Source: Dactylorhiza incarnata
Lineage: Eukaryota; Streptophyta; Magnoliopsida; Asparagales; Orchidaceae
Assembly (NCBI GenBank): GCA_033032865.1
Contig: JAWHQI010000735.1
Location: 62,001-126,000, forward strand
Direction: 5' to 3'
Length of the DNA stretch: 64,000 bases
Shown here piece by piece: positions 52,901 through 64,000 of the stretch. A model generated the notes under the pieces. The model saw nothing but the letters and a program-made list of their open reading frames with translations. It was not told where the DNA came from and searched no databases. Each line of letters opens with the position of its first letter. Positions within the stretch are counted from its first letter, which is position 1. Made by a program: the position numbers and the translations under genes.

Positions 52901-54388
52901 TGGCACAACTGCGATTATTGATAATACTAAATAGTAATACTTGAAAAAGGTCTTGAATGTCTTGGGAAACTGCGATTTGGAGAAAATTGATCCACTTGAG
53001 TGCATACACTGACGAATGGCAACGATGTGTATGGAAGTTGTTGTGTGAATATCTTCTTAGACAGGACGAGGATGAATGAAAACCCTGGAGAGGTAGTAGA
53101 AGAGGAGAAGGAGAGAGAACAGGACGGGGACAACGTTGAAATGGATGGCGAATATCTTCTGTGCGTTCATTTGCGTTCGGTGGAGGGCACGCGCGTAGAC
53201 TCGAGAATCGGAGACGCGCGAAAAGGAGGTCTACACTACATTTCATTTTTTACCTAGAGGCTGCTTTACTTAAAAATGGAGCTTGTCAAAACAGCACAAG
53301 CAAACACCCACAATATTGAAAACGCCATTTTCGTCAAAACGAACAAGAGCCCAAACACTGAAACAAACATAGCCTAAATTCTGAGAAAGAAAAATCAGGA
53401 AAAGTTTTCTGTAGGATAGGAAGAGGAGCATGGTCAAGACGCTGATGCCAATTAATAGAGGTGACAGGGGAGAGTGTTGTGGTGGGAAGGACCAGAGTGT
53501 CTAGCTCATTTGACAGTCGTACTCTACCAATGATATTCCGCATTTGTTGATCATGCACCACAAAGGAAGAAGAGAAAATATAATTGAGCAGTCGTGTTCA
53601 TGAGTAAGACGACTAACAGAAAGGAGATTAAATTGGGGGCCTGAAACATGAAGTACAAAGCGGAGTGAGATGCACATCTTCATATCCGCAGACTGGAGTG
53701 GTTTTTCCATTGGTCACCGTGATATACCTGGGATAAGCAGACTCCGTGTACTTGAAGGTTCCTGTGGAGTAATGTGATTCATGGCCCCAGAGTCCGCTAT
53801 CCAAGAGAGACTGTGAGAAAAATATGATATACTTTCGTTGGAGATAGAGATGACGGAGCAGAAGTCTGAGTAACCAACCCTCATAGATGTTGGAGTTCCT
53901 CTCGCAAGATGTCAATGTCGGAGCGGGATGTGGTACGAACGTCCACCGTAGGAGAAGCATGGTGCTGAGAGTTGGAAGCCCGAGGAGGGAACCTATGTTT
54001 CTTGTAACAGGTGTCGCACGTATGATTTTTCCGGCCATAATAAGTACACGAGAGAGTGATTTGCCCCTTGGAGCAATTGCGGTCATTACGTCCACCTCCC
54101 CGAGACCCATGTCGACCTCCTCGGTGCCCAGTAGGTGGAGGGTGAACGTTAGTAGAGTGTTGGAGTAGGGCAGGAGAGGGAGTCAATAAGACATCGGTGG
54201 GCGGAGTTATCTTTAAAATCATGGAGCACACATCTTAGAGAAAGGGCATAGTGAGAGACAAAAAGATGTTCGCGCAGACGCTGTGAAGATGACATTGTAG
54301 CCATGCCATCATTAGTATTATGTCGACAGCCTCCTTCTGAGCACGTTTGGTAGCGAAATCCATCATTATACGTTGTTGCTAAATCCAA
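49986..54388 (-). pseudogene. Copia gag-pol relic
   Basis: Recognisable pieces in the minus strand, in order from the 5' side: a cysteine-rich gag knuckle remnant (CTYYGRKNHTCDTC near 54045), the pre-integrase finger (INWHQRLDHAPLP, about 53420-53460), then after the nested insertion the integrase (APFD...HSDIWAPYK-like, and VPEKKNLHLLEVARSL near 51800-51850), reverse transcriptase (VLYVDDILITG, about 50540-50572) and RNase H (VGKLIYLTVTRSD, DRQSTSTYCTYFGGHLV, 49986-50300). Stops and frameshifts occur in every domain. Confidence 0.88.
52179..53374. mobile_element. PIF/Harbinger-like non-autonomous element
   Basis: 1196 bp with ends GGTTTCGTTTGTTTC and GAAACAAACATAGCC (inverted, diverged) and TAA on both sides (52176-52178 and 53375-53377). 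It interrupts the integrase region of the decayed copia element. No transposase motif was seen in the short frames. The 3-bp target and GG(C/T)-T-rich ends fit PIF/Harbinger. Confidence 0.65.
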
Positions 54389-54389
54389 G

Positions 54390-55684
54390 TCTCCACAAGA
54401 GTCTTGTACTGGGCCATGAATGGTGTCAGGTCACCATCTGAACCAGGTTCGACGGCCTAGAGATCTCTAAACAATCGAACAGATGTTGAAAGGTTGTCCT
54501 ACCTTGAAGTATAGGGACTTCAGTTCATCCTAGATAGCCTTCGCGATCTCGTGGTGCATAGTCATGCGATATGGCTCACTTTCCATAGAATTTAAGATCC
54601 AGGACTGGACTCGCCCATCATCCCGAAGTCATTGCTTAGTAAGGTTCAACCGGTGGGTCGCGAGTCAAATAGTGGAGAAGAATCTTGGTCTGGAGGACAT
54701 GGCGCACATAGTGGACCCACTTGACAAAAAATTTCTTCTCAGCGAGGGAGATAGTGGTAATTCTGGGTTCGTCAAGAACTTCATAGGCGTAGCCGGACAA
54801 GGCGAATGCAACATTCGTCCCCATGTTATGAACAAGCTCTAGCAGGAAGGGGTCAGCGAGCTCTGGGTACGAGGAAGCTCAATCCTTGAAATCGAAGAGC
54901 TCAAGTTAAGGCAGGGAGTCGGCGAGTTGGCAGAGGGGACCCGACGGGCGCTGGAAGGAGAGTTGGCGAGCTCCAACCGTAAGCGAGCTCAAGTCGTCGA
55001 GCTTAAGAGGAGTCAACGAGTTCACAGAGGGGACCCGACGGGCGCTAGAAAGATAGTCGGCGAGCTCCAACCGTGGGCAAGCTCAAACTGTCGAGCGTTG
55101 GTAGCAAGTATCGGCGACCTCAGGATGTTAGCGTCGACGAGTCTGGTCGATGCAGGAGACGAAGAGATTGGCGAGCTCTGGTCGATGAAAGATGTCGGCG
55201 AGTCTAGAGCAGATGAGAAATAACAGGCTCACACAGCTTCAAGCCGGCGAGCACATGAGCAGTAAAGCTACGAGAAATCACTCTGTTTGAGATGAGAAGA
55301 AATTTTCCATTGGCGGTGAGTTCAAAAACGACGAGCTACCGCAAGTTCAGGAGAAAAAAGTCAATCTCGGTGAGATTGGAGGCGGCGATCTTGGTTGCAC
55401 TGTGTGCAAGCGTGGAGGCGGCAAGTCCTGATGTCGATGCAACTGTTGGTGAATCCAGGCGAACAAGCAGTGAGTGCTGCAGAAGTATGATGGCCTATAA
55501 AATGCGGGGCAAGGGGTCGCAGTCCAACAGTGGATGAGAAGAAGAAGCTTGGCGAGCTCAGGGGGGCAGCTAGGAGTGCCTGAGAAAGAGAAGAGTTTCA
55601 GCTAAAAATAAGGACTCAATCATCGAGACTGGAAGCACAATCATCGAGAGTTTTGACGTTAGGAATGGAGTGACTCAGATGCTA
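54390..55684 (-). other. Gag start and leader of the decayed copia element
   Basis: Between about 54840 and 55600 the plus strand repeats GGCGAGCTC-type words at irregular distance (for example GGCGAGCTCCAACCGT twice, near 54964 and 55059). No intact frame is present. Confidence 0.5.
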
Positions 55685-55877
55685 TGTAAAAAATAGAATA
55701 CAAAGCAGAATAATTTTTATTACTTCATATATCTAAATTACAATACAAGTATTTGTACTCTATTTATAAGATGGAGTGTGAAATCGCAACTCCAAACCAA
55801 GATGTGTTACTAATCTATACATGAGAAAAGAGGGTGTTTACATGGGTTTCTACATTGGCTTATTTAGTTATTCTACA
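55685..55877 (-). repeat. 5' LTR of the decayed copia element
   Basis: 193 bp, about 85 per cent like the other LTR by eye, ending TTATTCTACA before the CTATG duplication. Confidence 0.9.
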
Positions 55878-55909
55878 CTATGAAACATGCATACTTCAAA
55901 ATAGTGATT

Positions 55910-57130
55910 CCCAACCCATCACAGACTTAGCAATGTGTGATAACTGGAATGTGGACGGCCTCAATTTGCCGGCACTTCCCTGATGAAGCATAACCAGCTC
56001 ACATATGTTACTATTTCGGAAACAATGGGCGCCTCAACATCTTCCACAGAACCTAGATTCAGAATTCTAAGTATGCTGATGAAGCCTGAACCATCAAACA
56101 AATGCAATTCTGAGCAATCAGTTTCAAGCAAGCGACTTCTCCAATTGCTTCTTTAATGTGCAGCAGAAAAAATTCTCATCGTTCCTTGAAAAGAGAGGAG
56201 CAAAAGAATATTGCGGGGGAACGACAGTCTGACGCCTACTTCGAAATTGTCTTCAATGTAATCTCCAACAAAGAATTCCCCTTCCGAATAGCAAGGATCT
56301 AGAAGCCAATGCAGATTTATAAGATTGATGCTAAAAAGAATGGAGGAACACAACTCCTCCCATAGATCGAGCTAGGGCATTGAATCGAGAAACTATAGAT
56401 GATACTGCATAAGAAGAAGAAAAATGGAAGAAATCCCATCGGCAACGCCTGGAACCTTACAGCCATGAAAAACTCCGAGTTTGGTGGGTCTTCCGTTCCA
56501 CTTATTTGCATCACCATTTGTAATTCTACGGAAAAGTGTGCATGATTTATTTACTTAGTATTTTATCATATAACTGGAGGGTGGGATGGGATTTCTCTTA
56601 TTTTTGTGACTCCCAACACATCAGAATTAACAATGTGTGATAACTGGAACGTGGGCAGCCTCGATTTGCAAGCACTTCTCTGATGAAACATAACCAGCCC
56701 ATATATTTTACGATTTCGGAAACCATGGGCGCCTCAACATCGTCCACGGAACCAAGATTCAGAATTCTAAGAATGTTGATGAATATAGAACCATCAAACA
56801 AATGCAACTCTGAGCTCGCAGTTTCTAGGCATGTAAAGGGGATTCAAATTCCGGAACGCACTATTCAGGCAAGCCACCACTTCAATTGTTTCTTTACTGC
56901 GCAGCAGAAGAAATTCCCATCGTTCCTTGAAAAGGGAGAGGAGCAAAAAAAAAATTAAGGTGGGGAAAAATACCACGCCAGTCTGACGCTGACTTCGAAA
57001 TTATGCCTTCAATGTAATCTCCAGTAAATAATTCCCCTTCTGAATAACAAGCATCAAGAAGCCAATGCAGATTTCTAAGATTGATGCTAAAAAGGAATGG
57101 AGAAACGCAGCTCCGCCCATAGATCAAGCA
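55910..57130. repeat. Diverged tandem duplication, possible LRR gene remnant
   Basis: Segment about 55910-56370 recurs at about 56605-57125, with shared blocks such as CAATGTGTGATAACTGGAA, GGGCGCCTCAACATC and GAAGCCAATGCAGATTT. In minus reading both copies give ILRILNLGSV(D/E)DVEAP, then SEIV, and LHWLLDACYSEGE(L/F) with stop codons between. The first block looks faintly like a leucine-rich repeat of NB-LRR resistance proteins. The resemblance is weak and no NB-ARC motif is in the window. Confidence 0.55.
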
Positions 57131-57258
57131 GTGGTTGAAAATGAATTATGATGTTAAAATAGTAAGCAATTTTTGATAGGAGTGGTTGCACACCTGATGA
57201 AATTTCTCAAGAGAACAACCCAAGAGTTCCGTGGTTGAAAATGAAGTTGATTTTAAGG

Positions 57259-58783
57259 TGATGGGGATCGTCATCAGACTGCGGGACGCCAGTTGGCGGG
57301 GCCCACTTTTGTATATTCGCGCAGGAGGCGATGATCGGATCAACGATCCGAGACCACGAGCGCGTCCGGCTCGTCGCGCTATTATTTTTATGTATTTTAT
57401 TTTATTTTTTGGTTTTGTTATTGGTGTTTTAGGGCCTCGGGCGTAACGGTCAATCATAGCCGTACACGCCCGGTGCCCAACCGCCCCTTCTTTTATAAAT
57501 AGGGGTGTGTGCTGCAGTTTAGTTTTATTGTGTATTTTGTGAGAGATTTCAGAATCCGCAGTCAATTCGTGGTGCAACGCCGCTAGCCCGGGGTGCGATG
57601 TTCCGGCTAATGTTATTTCAGTTATCTTCTTATTTTCCTTTACTGTTTCCGTGACTGCCATCCTCAAACCCACGATTTAAGAAGTAAACCGCTACTGTTC
57701 TCCATCTCCCTCGCACGAAACTGCCGCATAACTCCTGTTCAGTGGCTTCTTCCTCGACGGGAACGTGAATCCAGTCGCCCCACTTCATCAAATCTGCCTC
57801 CCCTTCTCCATCGACGAGCAAAGCAATCCCCTCAACCCTAATCGACGGCGGAACAACAATATCCCATCAATCCCTCGGCTACTCTCCGTCGTTTTGTCGT
57901 GGAGCCACCGTCCATCGCCACTGCCTTCCGAAAACTCCCTCCCCACGTTTCGTTTTGTCGCGGGTCCTCCAATCACCACCGCAAGCCGCCGCAAATCACC
58001 CTCAGTCCCTGTGCTTCTTCCTCCCCCTTCCTCCATTTCTTCTCTGTCGTGGATCCACCGCACAGCCACCCCCCAGCCCTTGTTCATCTTCCTTACCATA
58101 GCTCTTCACCCAGTTCTCCATCTGCTGGAAGTTTCCTGTTGGCACCCCACATTCAGCCGCAAGCCACTGAACCCCTCTCACTTACAGCAAACTAAAGCCA
58201 TAATTTCCCTTCCCCTACACAGTCGTGGAAGTTTCCTGTTGACCTAAGTGCCTCCTCTCAAAACCCTCCAACCAATCCAAACCTTCCCTGTGTCCTCTGC
58301 CGCCAGTCCAGCAGTTCAGTTGTGAGCCCCAAACTTCTTCAGTCCCTCTTGCCTTTCCAGCAACAGTTACTAGCATACACTCATCATCACCGGATTCTTA
58401 TATTTGTGAGTATTATCGTACCGTGTTTTATTTACTTCATTATTGATTACTGGAAAACATTTCATATTTGCTTGGGCGTTTTGACTCCTTAGTGTATTCG
58501 TTCATTATTGTCTTTGTTCTATAAAGCTTAATCGTGAAAATTGTAGTAAATAGCACATTGTGCGAATGTTAGCGTGATTTGTTTGCGTGTTGGAAAATTA
58601 ATAATCATCTTGGGTTAATTTGCCTTGTTTATAAAATCATCTCTGCAAAATTTCACTTCCGGATTAGTAATTTTAAAATCATTTGCATCACATTTAGATT
58701 GCATTTATTTGAGTACATCCGCATCACATCCACTTAGGTTCGCATTAGAGTCAGCACACCCGAGTCACACGACCTGTCCTGCA
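57259..58783 (+). repeat. 5' LTR of the second gypsy element (end approximate)
   Basis: Begins TGATGGGG and probably ends TGTCCTGCA, seven bases before the primer site. It contains TATAAATAG at 57494-57502 (likely promoter). A C-rich stretch at 57760-58260 gives open frames on both strands, which are composition artefacts. Confidence 0.7.
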
Positions 58784-58790
58784 TTAGATT

Positions 58791-58802
58791 TGGTATCAGA
58801 GC
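58791..58802 (+). promoter_or_regulatory. Primer binding site, initiator-Met tRNA
   Basis: TGGTATCAGAGC, complementary to the end of initiator methionine tRNA, 20 bases before the gag-pol ATG. Confidence 0.92.
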
Positions 58803-58821
58803 CCAGGATTGGGCCACATGC

Positions 58822-61800
58822 ATGTTACGTAGTGGTAGATCTTACCGTCAATCTATGTCTGACACGAACGTAACCATTGCAAGGGTCACCAACTCAAATT
58901 TTGAAATGACACTTGCGGAGTTCCAACGGCTGATTGATCGATTCGATCAATTGGATTCACAATATGACGATCTTCGCACCCGCGTCGCCGCCATTGAGGT
59001 ACAACGAGAGCACTCCACTTCTCAAAGCAGGGAAACCTCACCTACTCCACCTGATATTCTCTTTGGGGAAGAACGGGCTGTCCTCCCACCACAAGATGTG
59101 TGTGTTAGGGATCAACCACCACGAGAGGCGCTCTACTTCGAGAGCCTGCCCCACACCGTAGGCGACCCTCGATCACGCTCGAGACCGTCAGCCTGCACCT
59201 GCTCCACCACGACATCCAGCTCCTCGTGATAGAGCTCAGGACCATTTTAACTACGGTCGTGATGATTATTTCGAGGAGTATCCTGAGCCACGTCGGGCAG
59301 CACGCGCTGAGGACGATATTACCCGTCGTATACGCATTAATGCCCCCATCTTCGATGGTCAGCTCGACCCGAAGACTTTTAGCGATTGGCTTCAGGAGAT
59401 GGACCACTACTTCGAGTGGTATGATATGAGTGACGAGCGTTGCGTGAGATTTGCAAAAATGAAGTTGGTCGGCCCAACCAAGATTTTCTGGGTCAGCCTA
59501 GAAAGGTCTCTACATCGTGATGGATACCATCCCATTATCCGTTGGGAAGACATGAAACGCAGATTACAGGAAAAATACCTTCCCGCCTCCTATCGGGATC
59601 AGTTGCTAAATCAGCTTTTTGCATTGCGCCAGGGCACGCAATCTGTCGCGGAGTACATGTCTCGATTTGATGAGCTTGCAGTGAGGAGTGACCTGCGAGA
59701 AGAGACTAGCGCCACCGCTTCCCGGTTCCGTACCGGATTGAGATCGGAAATACGTAGGGAACTTATTCCCCACCAGTTGGAATCGGTAGAACAAGTTTAT
59801 CAGATGACCCTCGAGTATGAGCAGTACTTGCGACTCGCTAGTACCCGTCAGACTTCTACCAGGACAGACGGGTCCACATTTAGGAGGCCCCCACCGGCCA
59901 CGACCACCCCTGCAGGACCCTCTCGTGTCTCCACCGACATGAAGGGCAAGGCTGTCCCCACCGGACCTTCCACGGCCTCTAGGTCGGGGAACATCCAGTG
60001 CTATCGTTGCTTGGGTAGAAGCCATGTGGCGGCCCAATGCCCTATGAGGAATCTGCTAGTTGAAGAAGGCGAACCCAATGCTGATGCTGAGGAGATCGTC
60101 GATGAGTAGATTGTTTCCACCGTCGAGGACGGTTGGGAGAGCGATGTTGAGCATTCCCTAGAGTTAGTTGTTATACGACGTCTCCTTTATACCCCGCATG
60201 CTAATGAGGATTGGCGTCGTACGACGATCTTTTATACCTTCTTTCCTAGCGCAGGCGGTCCCTGCAAGCTAGTCATTAATAGCGGGAGTGGCGTGAACAT
60301 CGTAGCCCAGCGAGCATTAGAGCGGATGCAGGTGACCCCTGAGCCTCATCCACATCCTTATCGAATCATTTGGGTCGATAAGACGGCTATACAGGTTACC
60401 CAGAGGTGTCTAGTTCCGATCACTCTCGCTACGTTTGAGGATCGTGTTTGGTGTGACGTCACCCCATGGATGTCGCCCACATTCTCTTAGGGAGGCCCTG
60501 ACTTTATGACCGTGATGTCACGTGTTTCGGTCGCTCAAACACGTATGTATTCTACGACAAGGGTCGTAAGATCACGTTGGCACCGACCCAACCGAAGGAG
60601 AAATCCTCGGGGAAGGTCACACCCTCTACTTGTACGAGCTCATCTAGGCCGCTACACATTCTGCGTCGCAGCGAGTTTATGAGAGAGAGTGCCAGCGCCG
60701 GTATCTTTTACGTACTGGCAGCCACTATAGCTTCTGAGGGCCCTACGGAGATTCCTGAGCCACCACCTGAGGTCCGGCGACTCCTGGATGACTATGATGA
60801 TCTTATCCCAGATGAGCTACCCGATGAGTTACCTCCGTTACGCGACATTCAGCATGCCACAGACTTAATACTGGGAGCGTCACTCCCGAACTTACCCCAT
60901 TACCGGATGAATCCGGATGAGCATGTTGAGCTCAAGAAGCAGGTTGACGAGTTGCTGAGGAAGTAATTCATTCGAGAGAGTCTGAGCCCTTGCGCAAGTC
61001 CCTGCCCTTCTCACTCTGAAGAAGGACGGGAGTTGGCGAATGTGTATTGACAGTAGGGTCATTAATAAAATTACTATTAAGTATCGTTTTCCCATTACCC
61101 GATTGGATGACTTACTTGACATGATGGTTGGTGCTCAGGTATTTTCCAAGATCGATCTTCGCAGCGGGTATCACCAGATTAGAGTTCGTAAGGGAGATGA
61201 GTGGAAAACAGCTTTCAAGACGAAAGACGGTCTATATGAGTGGTTGGTCATGCCATTTGGGTTGTCCAACGCCCCCAATACCTTTATGCGAATCATGAGT
61301 CAGATCTTTCGGCCCTTCATGGGCAAATTCTTGGTCGTCTACTTTGACGATATTTTGATCTATAGCCACTCATCTAATGACCACCTGAGCCATCTGAAGC
61401 TTGTGTTTGATACTCTCCGAAAGGAGAAGCTGTATGTGAACTTGAAAAAGTGTTCCTTCTTGACTGATTCTGTGCACTTTCTAGGGTTCATCATATCAGC
61501 GTCCGGCGTGTTGACCCGGACAAGGTCCGATCTATTCGTGAGTGGCTTATCCCTTTAACTATCACTGAGGCACGTAGCTTCCACGGATTAGCCGCCTTCT
61601 ATAGGAGATTTGTCCGAGGATTTAGCACCATTATGGCCCCCTTCATGAGCTGCCTTCGGAAGGGAGATTTTCAGTGGACGACCGCCGCCACTCGAGCTTT
61701 TACTGAAATCAAGGAAAATTTGACGACCGCACCTGTTCAGAGATTGCCCAATTTCTCTAAGGTATTTGAGGTCGCATGTGACGCATCTGGCGTTGGGATT

Positions 61801-64000
61801 GGCGGAGTACTAAGCCAGAAGGGTCATCCAGTTTCTTACTTTAGTGAGAAGCTGAATGAGGCCCGACAGAAGTACTCAAATTATGATAGAGAGTTTTATG
61901 CAGTGGTGCAGTCACTTCGTTATTGGAGACACTATCTCCTCCCACGGGAGTTTGTTCTATATTCCGATCACCAGGCCCTGCGTTATCTTGACTCACAGCG
62001 GAAATTGGGCCATGGACATGCCAAGTGGGTTGAATATTTGCAGGACTTTCACTATGTTCTCAAACACCGCGCGGGTGTTGAGAACAAACCTGCCGACACT
62101 CTTAGTCGACGTATCACCCTACTCCGCACACTGAGCGCTGGCGCGACTAGTTTTGATCGTTTATCTAGTGACTACCCCACCTGCCCTGACTTGGCGATAT
62201 TTATTTGAGATTTTTGAGAGATCCTCCCGAGCCCACTGATGGATTTGATATTGTAGAGGGATACTTGTACCGCGGATCTCATCTCTGCATCACCAAGACG
62301 TCCTTCAGGGACTTCTTGATTTGGGAAATGCACGCTGGTGGAGCAGCTGGCTATTTTGGCAGAGATAAGACCGTTGCTTTAGTTGATGATCGCTTTTATT
62401 GGCCAGCCATGAAGAGAGATGTTTCACGTGTTGTGCTACACTGCGGCACATGTCAGACTGTGAAGGGTTCAAAACAAAATACTGGACTCTATACTCCTCT
62501 TCCAGTCCCACATCATCCATGGGTCGACATTAGTATGGATTTTGTATTGGGCCTTCCTCGCACTCTGAGGAAGCACGATTCTATTTTGGTAGTGGTAGAC
62601 CGGTTTTTGAAGATGACTCACTTTATTGTCTGTCGCAAGACCATCGATGTGGCTCACATAGCGACCCTTTTTATGAGAGACATTTTTCGATTACACAGAT
62701 TACCCAAATCCATAGTGTCTGACCGTGACGTTCGATTTCTGAGCTTACCAATACTAAATCGTCAAAGAATAGAGGAAAACGAAAATTAGGGTGTGTTGCT
62801 GAAGAAGAGGAGCCAGAGTTTTCCGCTTCATCAGAGGAGGATCTCATTGAAGATGACATTTCTGAAGGTGATTATGAGACAGATAACAATGACACAACAT
62901 GTTCGGAACGGATTGCGGATGACTGAGGTGAGTAAAACTCAAGTGAGCCATTCAATAAGTTCAAATATTCATTTTTTACTAAATCAATTTGTGTGGTTCA
63001 AGTGTTAAACAGGTTATGTTTGTCTTTATTCTTTAATAGGTTCAGCTTTTGGAGTAAACGAGTGGTAAAAATCAAATGAGGCTTTTGGAAGGAAGTTTTT
63101 GGAAGGAAGTTTTTCCCTTCATGGTTCCAAAAAATATATTCTCTTTATATGTCTCCTTTAGTCCTTTTTAAGTAGACAATACCTTCTATTAAGCTTGTTG
63201 TTACATTGGGGAAACATCAATGCTCTTCTTATATAAGGTATAACTGATAGGTTCTCATGTGTACAATTATGAATTTTTAGCTTATGTTGGAAAAATCACT
63301 AATCAATGTTGAAAATGGTTAATTTTCTTGATGTATGATGTATGCATTTGGTTTCATTTCAATTGCTTGCAGATAACACTATAGCAGTAAAGCCACGAAA
63401 GCCTCATGGACATGGTTGGCTAAGATGAGGAGCCTCTCTTGGTTCATAGGGCAAAGGAATGCTTAGAAGCTGTGTACCAGAAAAATGATCAAAGCACAGG
63501 TGAAAGCACAACTTACCTTTATTTTCAAAATGCTATTGAGCTCATGTTTACATGCTTAAATTCGATCATGTTTATATACTTAAATTCAATCATGTTTATA
63601 CGCTATCGTATTCGTATCTTGCTGCTACTCGGGTATATATCTGATATATGTTATCATATGATCATATCTTGCTGCTATATCTTTATTGAAATAATTATTT
63701 GATGGCGTGAAAAAACCTACAAATAAAAAAATAATGATGCATATTTACATTTTAGATGCATAATATTTATATTTATATTTATATATTTTATTTTTAAACC
63801 CGACATTTTTCAAATGTCTCCGACATGTCTCCGAAATCCGACATCCGACATTTAAAAACTCAATCAGATATATACCCAACATCCGACATTTAGAACATTG
63901 GGCATAAGACGGGAACGACTCTGAAATTCTCTACCGCCTATCGCCCACAAACTGACGGTCAGACTGAGGTCGTTAATAGGAGTTTAGGGAATCTGTTACA
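58822..64000 (+). pseudogene. Gypsy gag-pol, broken
   Basis: Starts MLRSGRSYRQ. Frame changes near 59200 lead to gag (INAPIFDGQLDPKTFSDW, MDHYFEWYDMSDERC, zinc knuckle CYRCLGRSHVAAQC near 59998). TAG at 60107-60109 follows, then a protease remnant in which IDSGS has become INSGS, a frameshift near 60470, a stop at about 60964 and another shift near 61000. Reverse transcriptase (YFDDILIYS, about 61340-61366), RNase H ([15 protein letters not shown]) and integrase ([38 protein letters not shown]) follow up to 62745. After the insertion the integrase resumes at 63901 with [12 protein letters not shown]...[13 protein letters not shown]. The catalytic carboxylates of reverse transcriptase are kept, but no protein can be read through. 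Confidence 0.9.
62746..63900 (+). mobile_element. Insertion with a transposase-like tail inside the integrase
   Basis: 1155 bp replace about 20 bp of the integrase frame. The start reads KNRGKRKLGCVAEEEEPEF, then an acidic run to TGA at 62924-62926, followed by a GTGAGT donor, an AT-rich intron and an exon-like piece near 63373-63500. The end carries repeated CCGACATTT words and finishes AACATTG; inverted this is CAATGTTCTAAATGTCGG, a hAT-like terminus. It looks like the 3' part of an autonomous hAT element whose left end and the adjoining target were deleted. The transposase core is absent, so family assignment is inference. Confidence 0.5.

Larger units (their letters stand above)
49417..55877 (-). 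mobile_element. Decayed Ty1/copia element with nested insertion
   Basis: LTRs 55685-55877 (5') and 49417-49599 (3'), ends TGTAGAA...TCTACA, with a perfect CTATG duplication (49412-49416 and 55878-55882). A C-rich stretch CTCCCCCGCAAGCTGG after the 3' LTR is the polypurine tract in minus reading. The primer site next to the 5' LTR is decayed (TAGCATCTGAG). The LTRs differ at many positions and coding is broken throughout, so it is old. It carries a 1.2-kb PIF-like insertion. Confidence 0.9.
57259..64000 (+). mobile_element. Decayed Ty3/gypsy chromovirus-type element (3' end outside)
   Basis: Related to the intact gypsy at 16887-24357. The 5' LTR starts TGATGGGGATCG and shares blocks such as TATATTCGCGC and CGTCCGGCTCGTCG with that element. 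The primer site TGGTATCAGAGC and the start MLRSGRS follow. Coding is broken by several stops and frameshifts and by a 1.15-kb insertion in the integrase. The element runs past the window end, so its 3' LTR and target duplication are not visible. Confidence 0.88.

Noticed and set aside
57765..58247. 160-codon plus-strand frame rich in Pro and Ser
   Set aside because: It lies within the LTR of the second gypsy element, between its promoter and primer site.

Overview
This window is nuclear DNA of a flowering plant. The evidence is intron-split genes with GT-AG sites and one AT-AC intron, plant-type transcription factor and kinesin families, an Au SINE, LTR retrotransposons primed by initiator-Met tRNA, and hAT and PIF/Harbinger type elements. 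The finer lineage cannot be fixed by eye. There is no sign of prokaryotic organisation, rRNA, tRNA genes or CRISPR.

Two cellular genes are supported. On the plus strand (6323-10189) lies a three-exon gene for a single-repeat MYB factor of the KUA1/MYBS3 type: zinc knuckle, KLFGV motif, SHAQKYF MYB repeat, 342 residues. On the minus strand, 19 phase-compatible exons spread over 49236-12463 make an internal-motor kinesin-14 of about 912 residues. Its introns have been filled by transposons. One intron is about 15.7 kb, another 8.2 kb and a third 7.6 kb. The motor region also contains an intron with U12-type AT-AC signals.

Layout: 1-6322 has no recognisable gene, only a MITE candidate and two minisatellites. 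6323-10189 is the MYB gene, with an Au SINE in intron 1. 10190-12462 is intergenic with a snap-back MITE. 12463-13393 holds the two last kinesin exons. 13394-29201 is a giant intron holding a copia gag relic; a gag-only LTR element (16692-26317) split by a complete, apparently young chromodomain Ty3/gypsy element (16887-24357); and a second gag-only LTR element (26689-28880). 29202-29744 holds two kinesin tail exons. 29745-37963 is an intron with gypsy relics in opposite orientation, an 8-bp-TSD MITE, a solo LTR and a non-autonomous hAT element carrying a palindromic minisatellite. 37964-40411 encodes the kinesin neck and motor. 40412-47985 is an intron with two head-to-head SINE pairs and an almost intact Ty1/copia element with 107-bp LTRs. 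47986-49236 encodes the kinesin N-terminal exons. 49417-55877 is a decayed copia element carrying a PIF-like insertion. 55878-57258 is a diverged tandem duplication. 57259-64000 is a decayed gypsy element that runs off the window.

Most boundaries of mobile elements were set by matching terminal repeats and target-site duplications by eye. Element families are named from protein motifs. Nothing was searched against a database.
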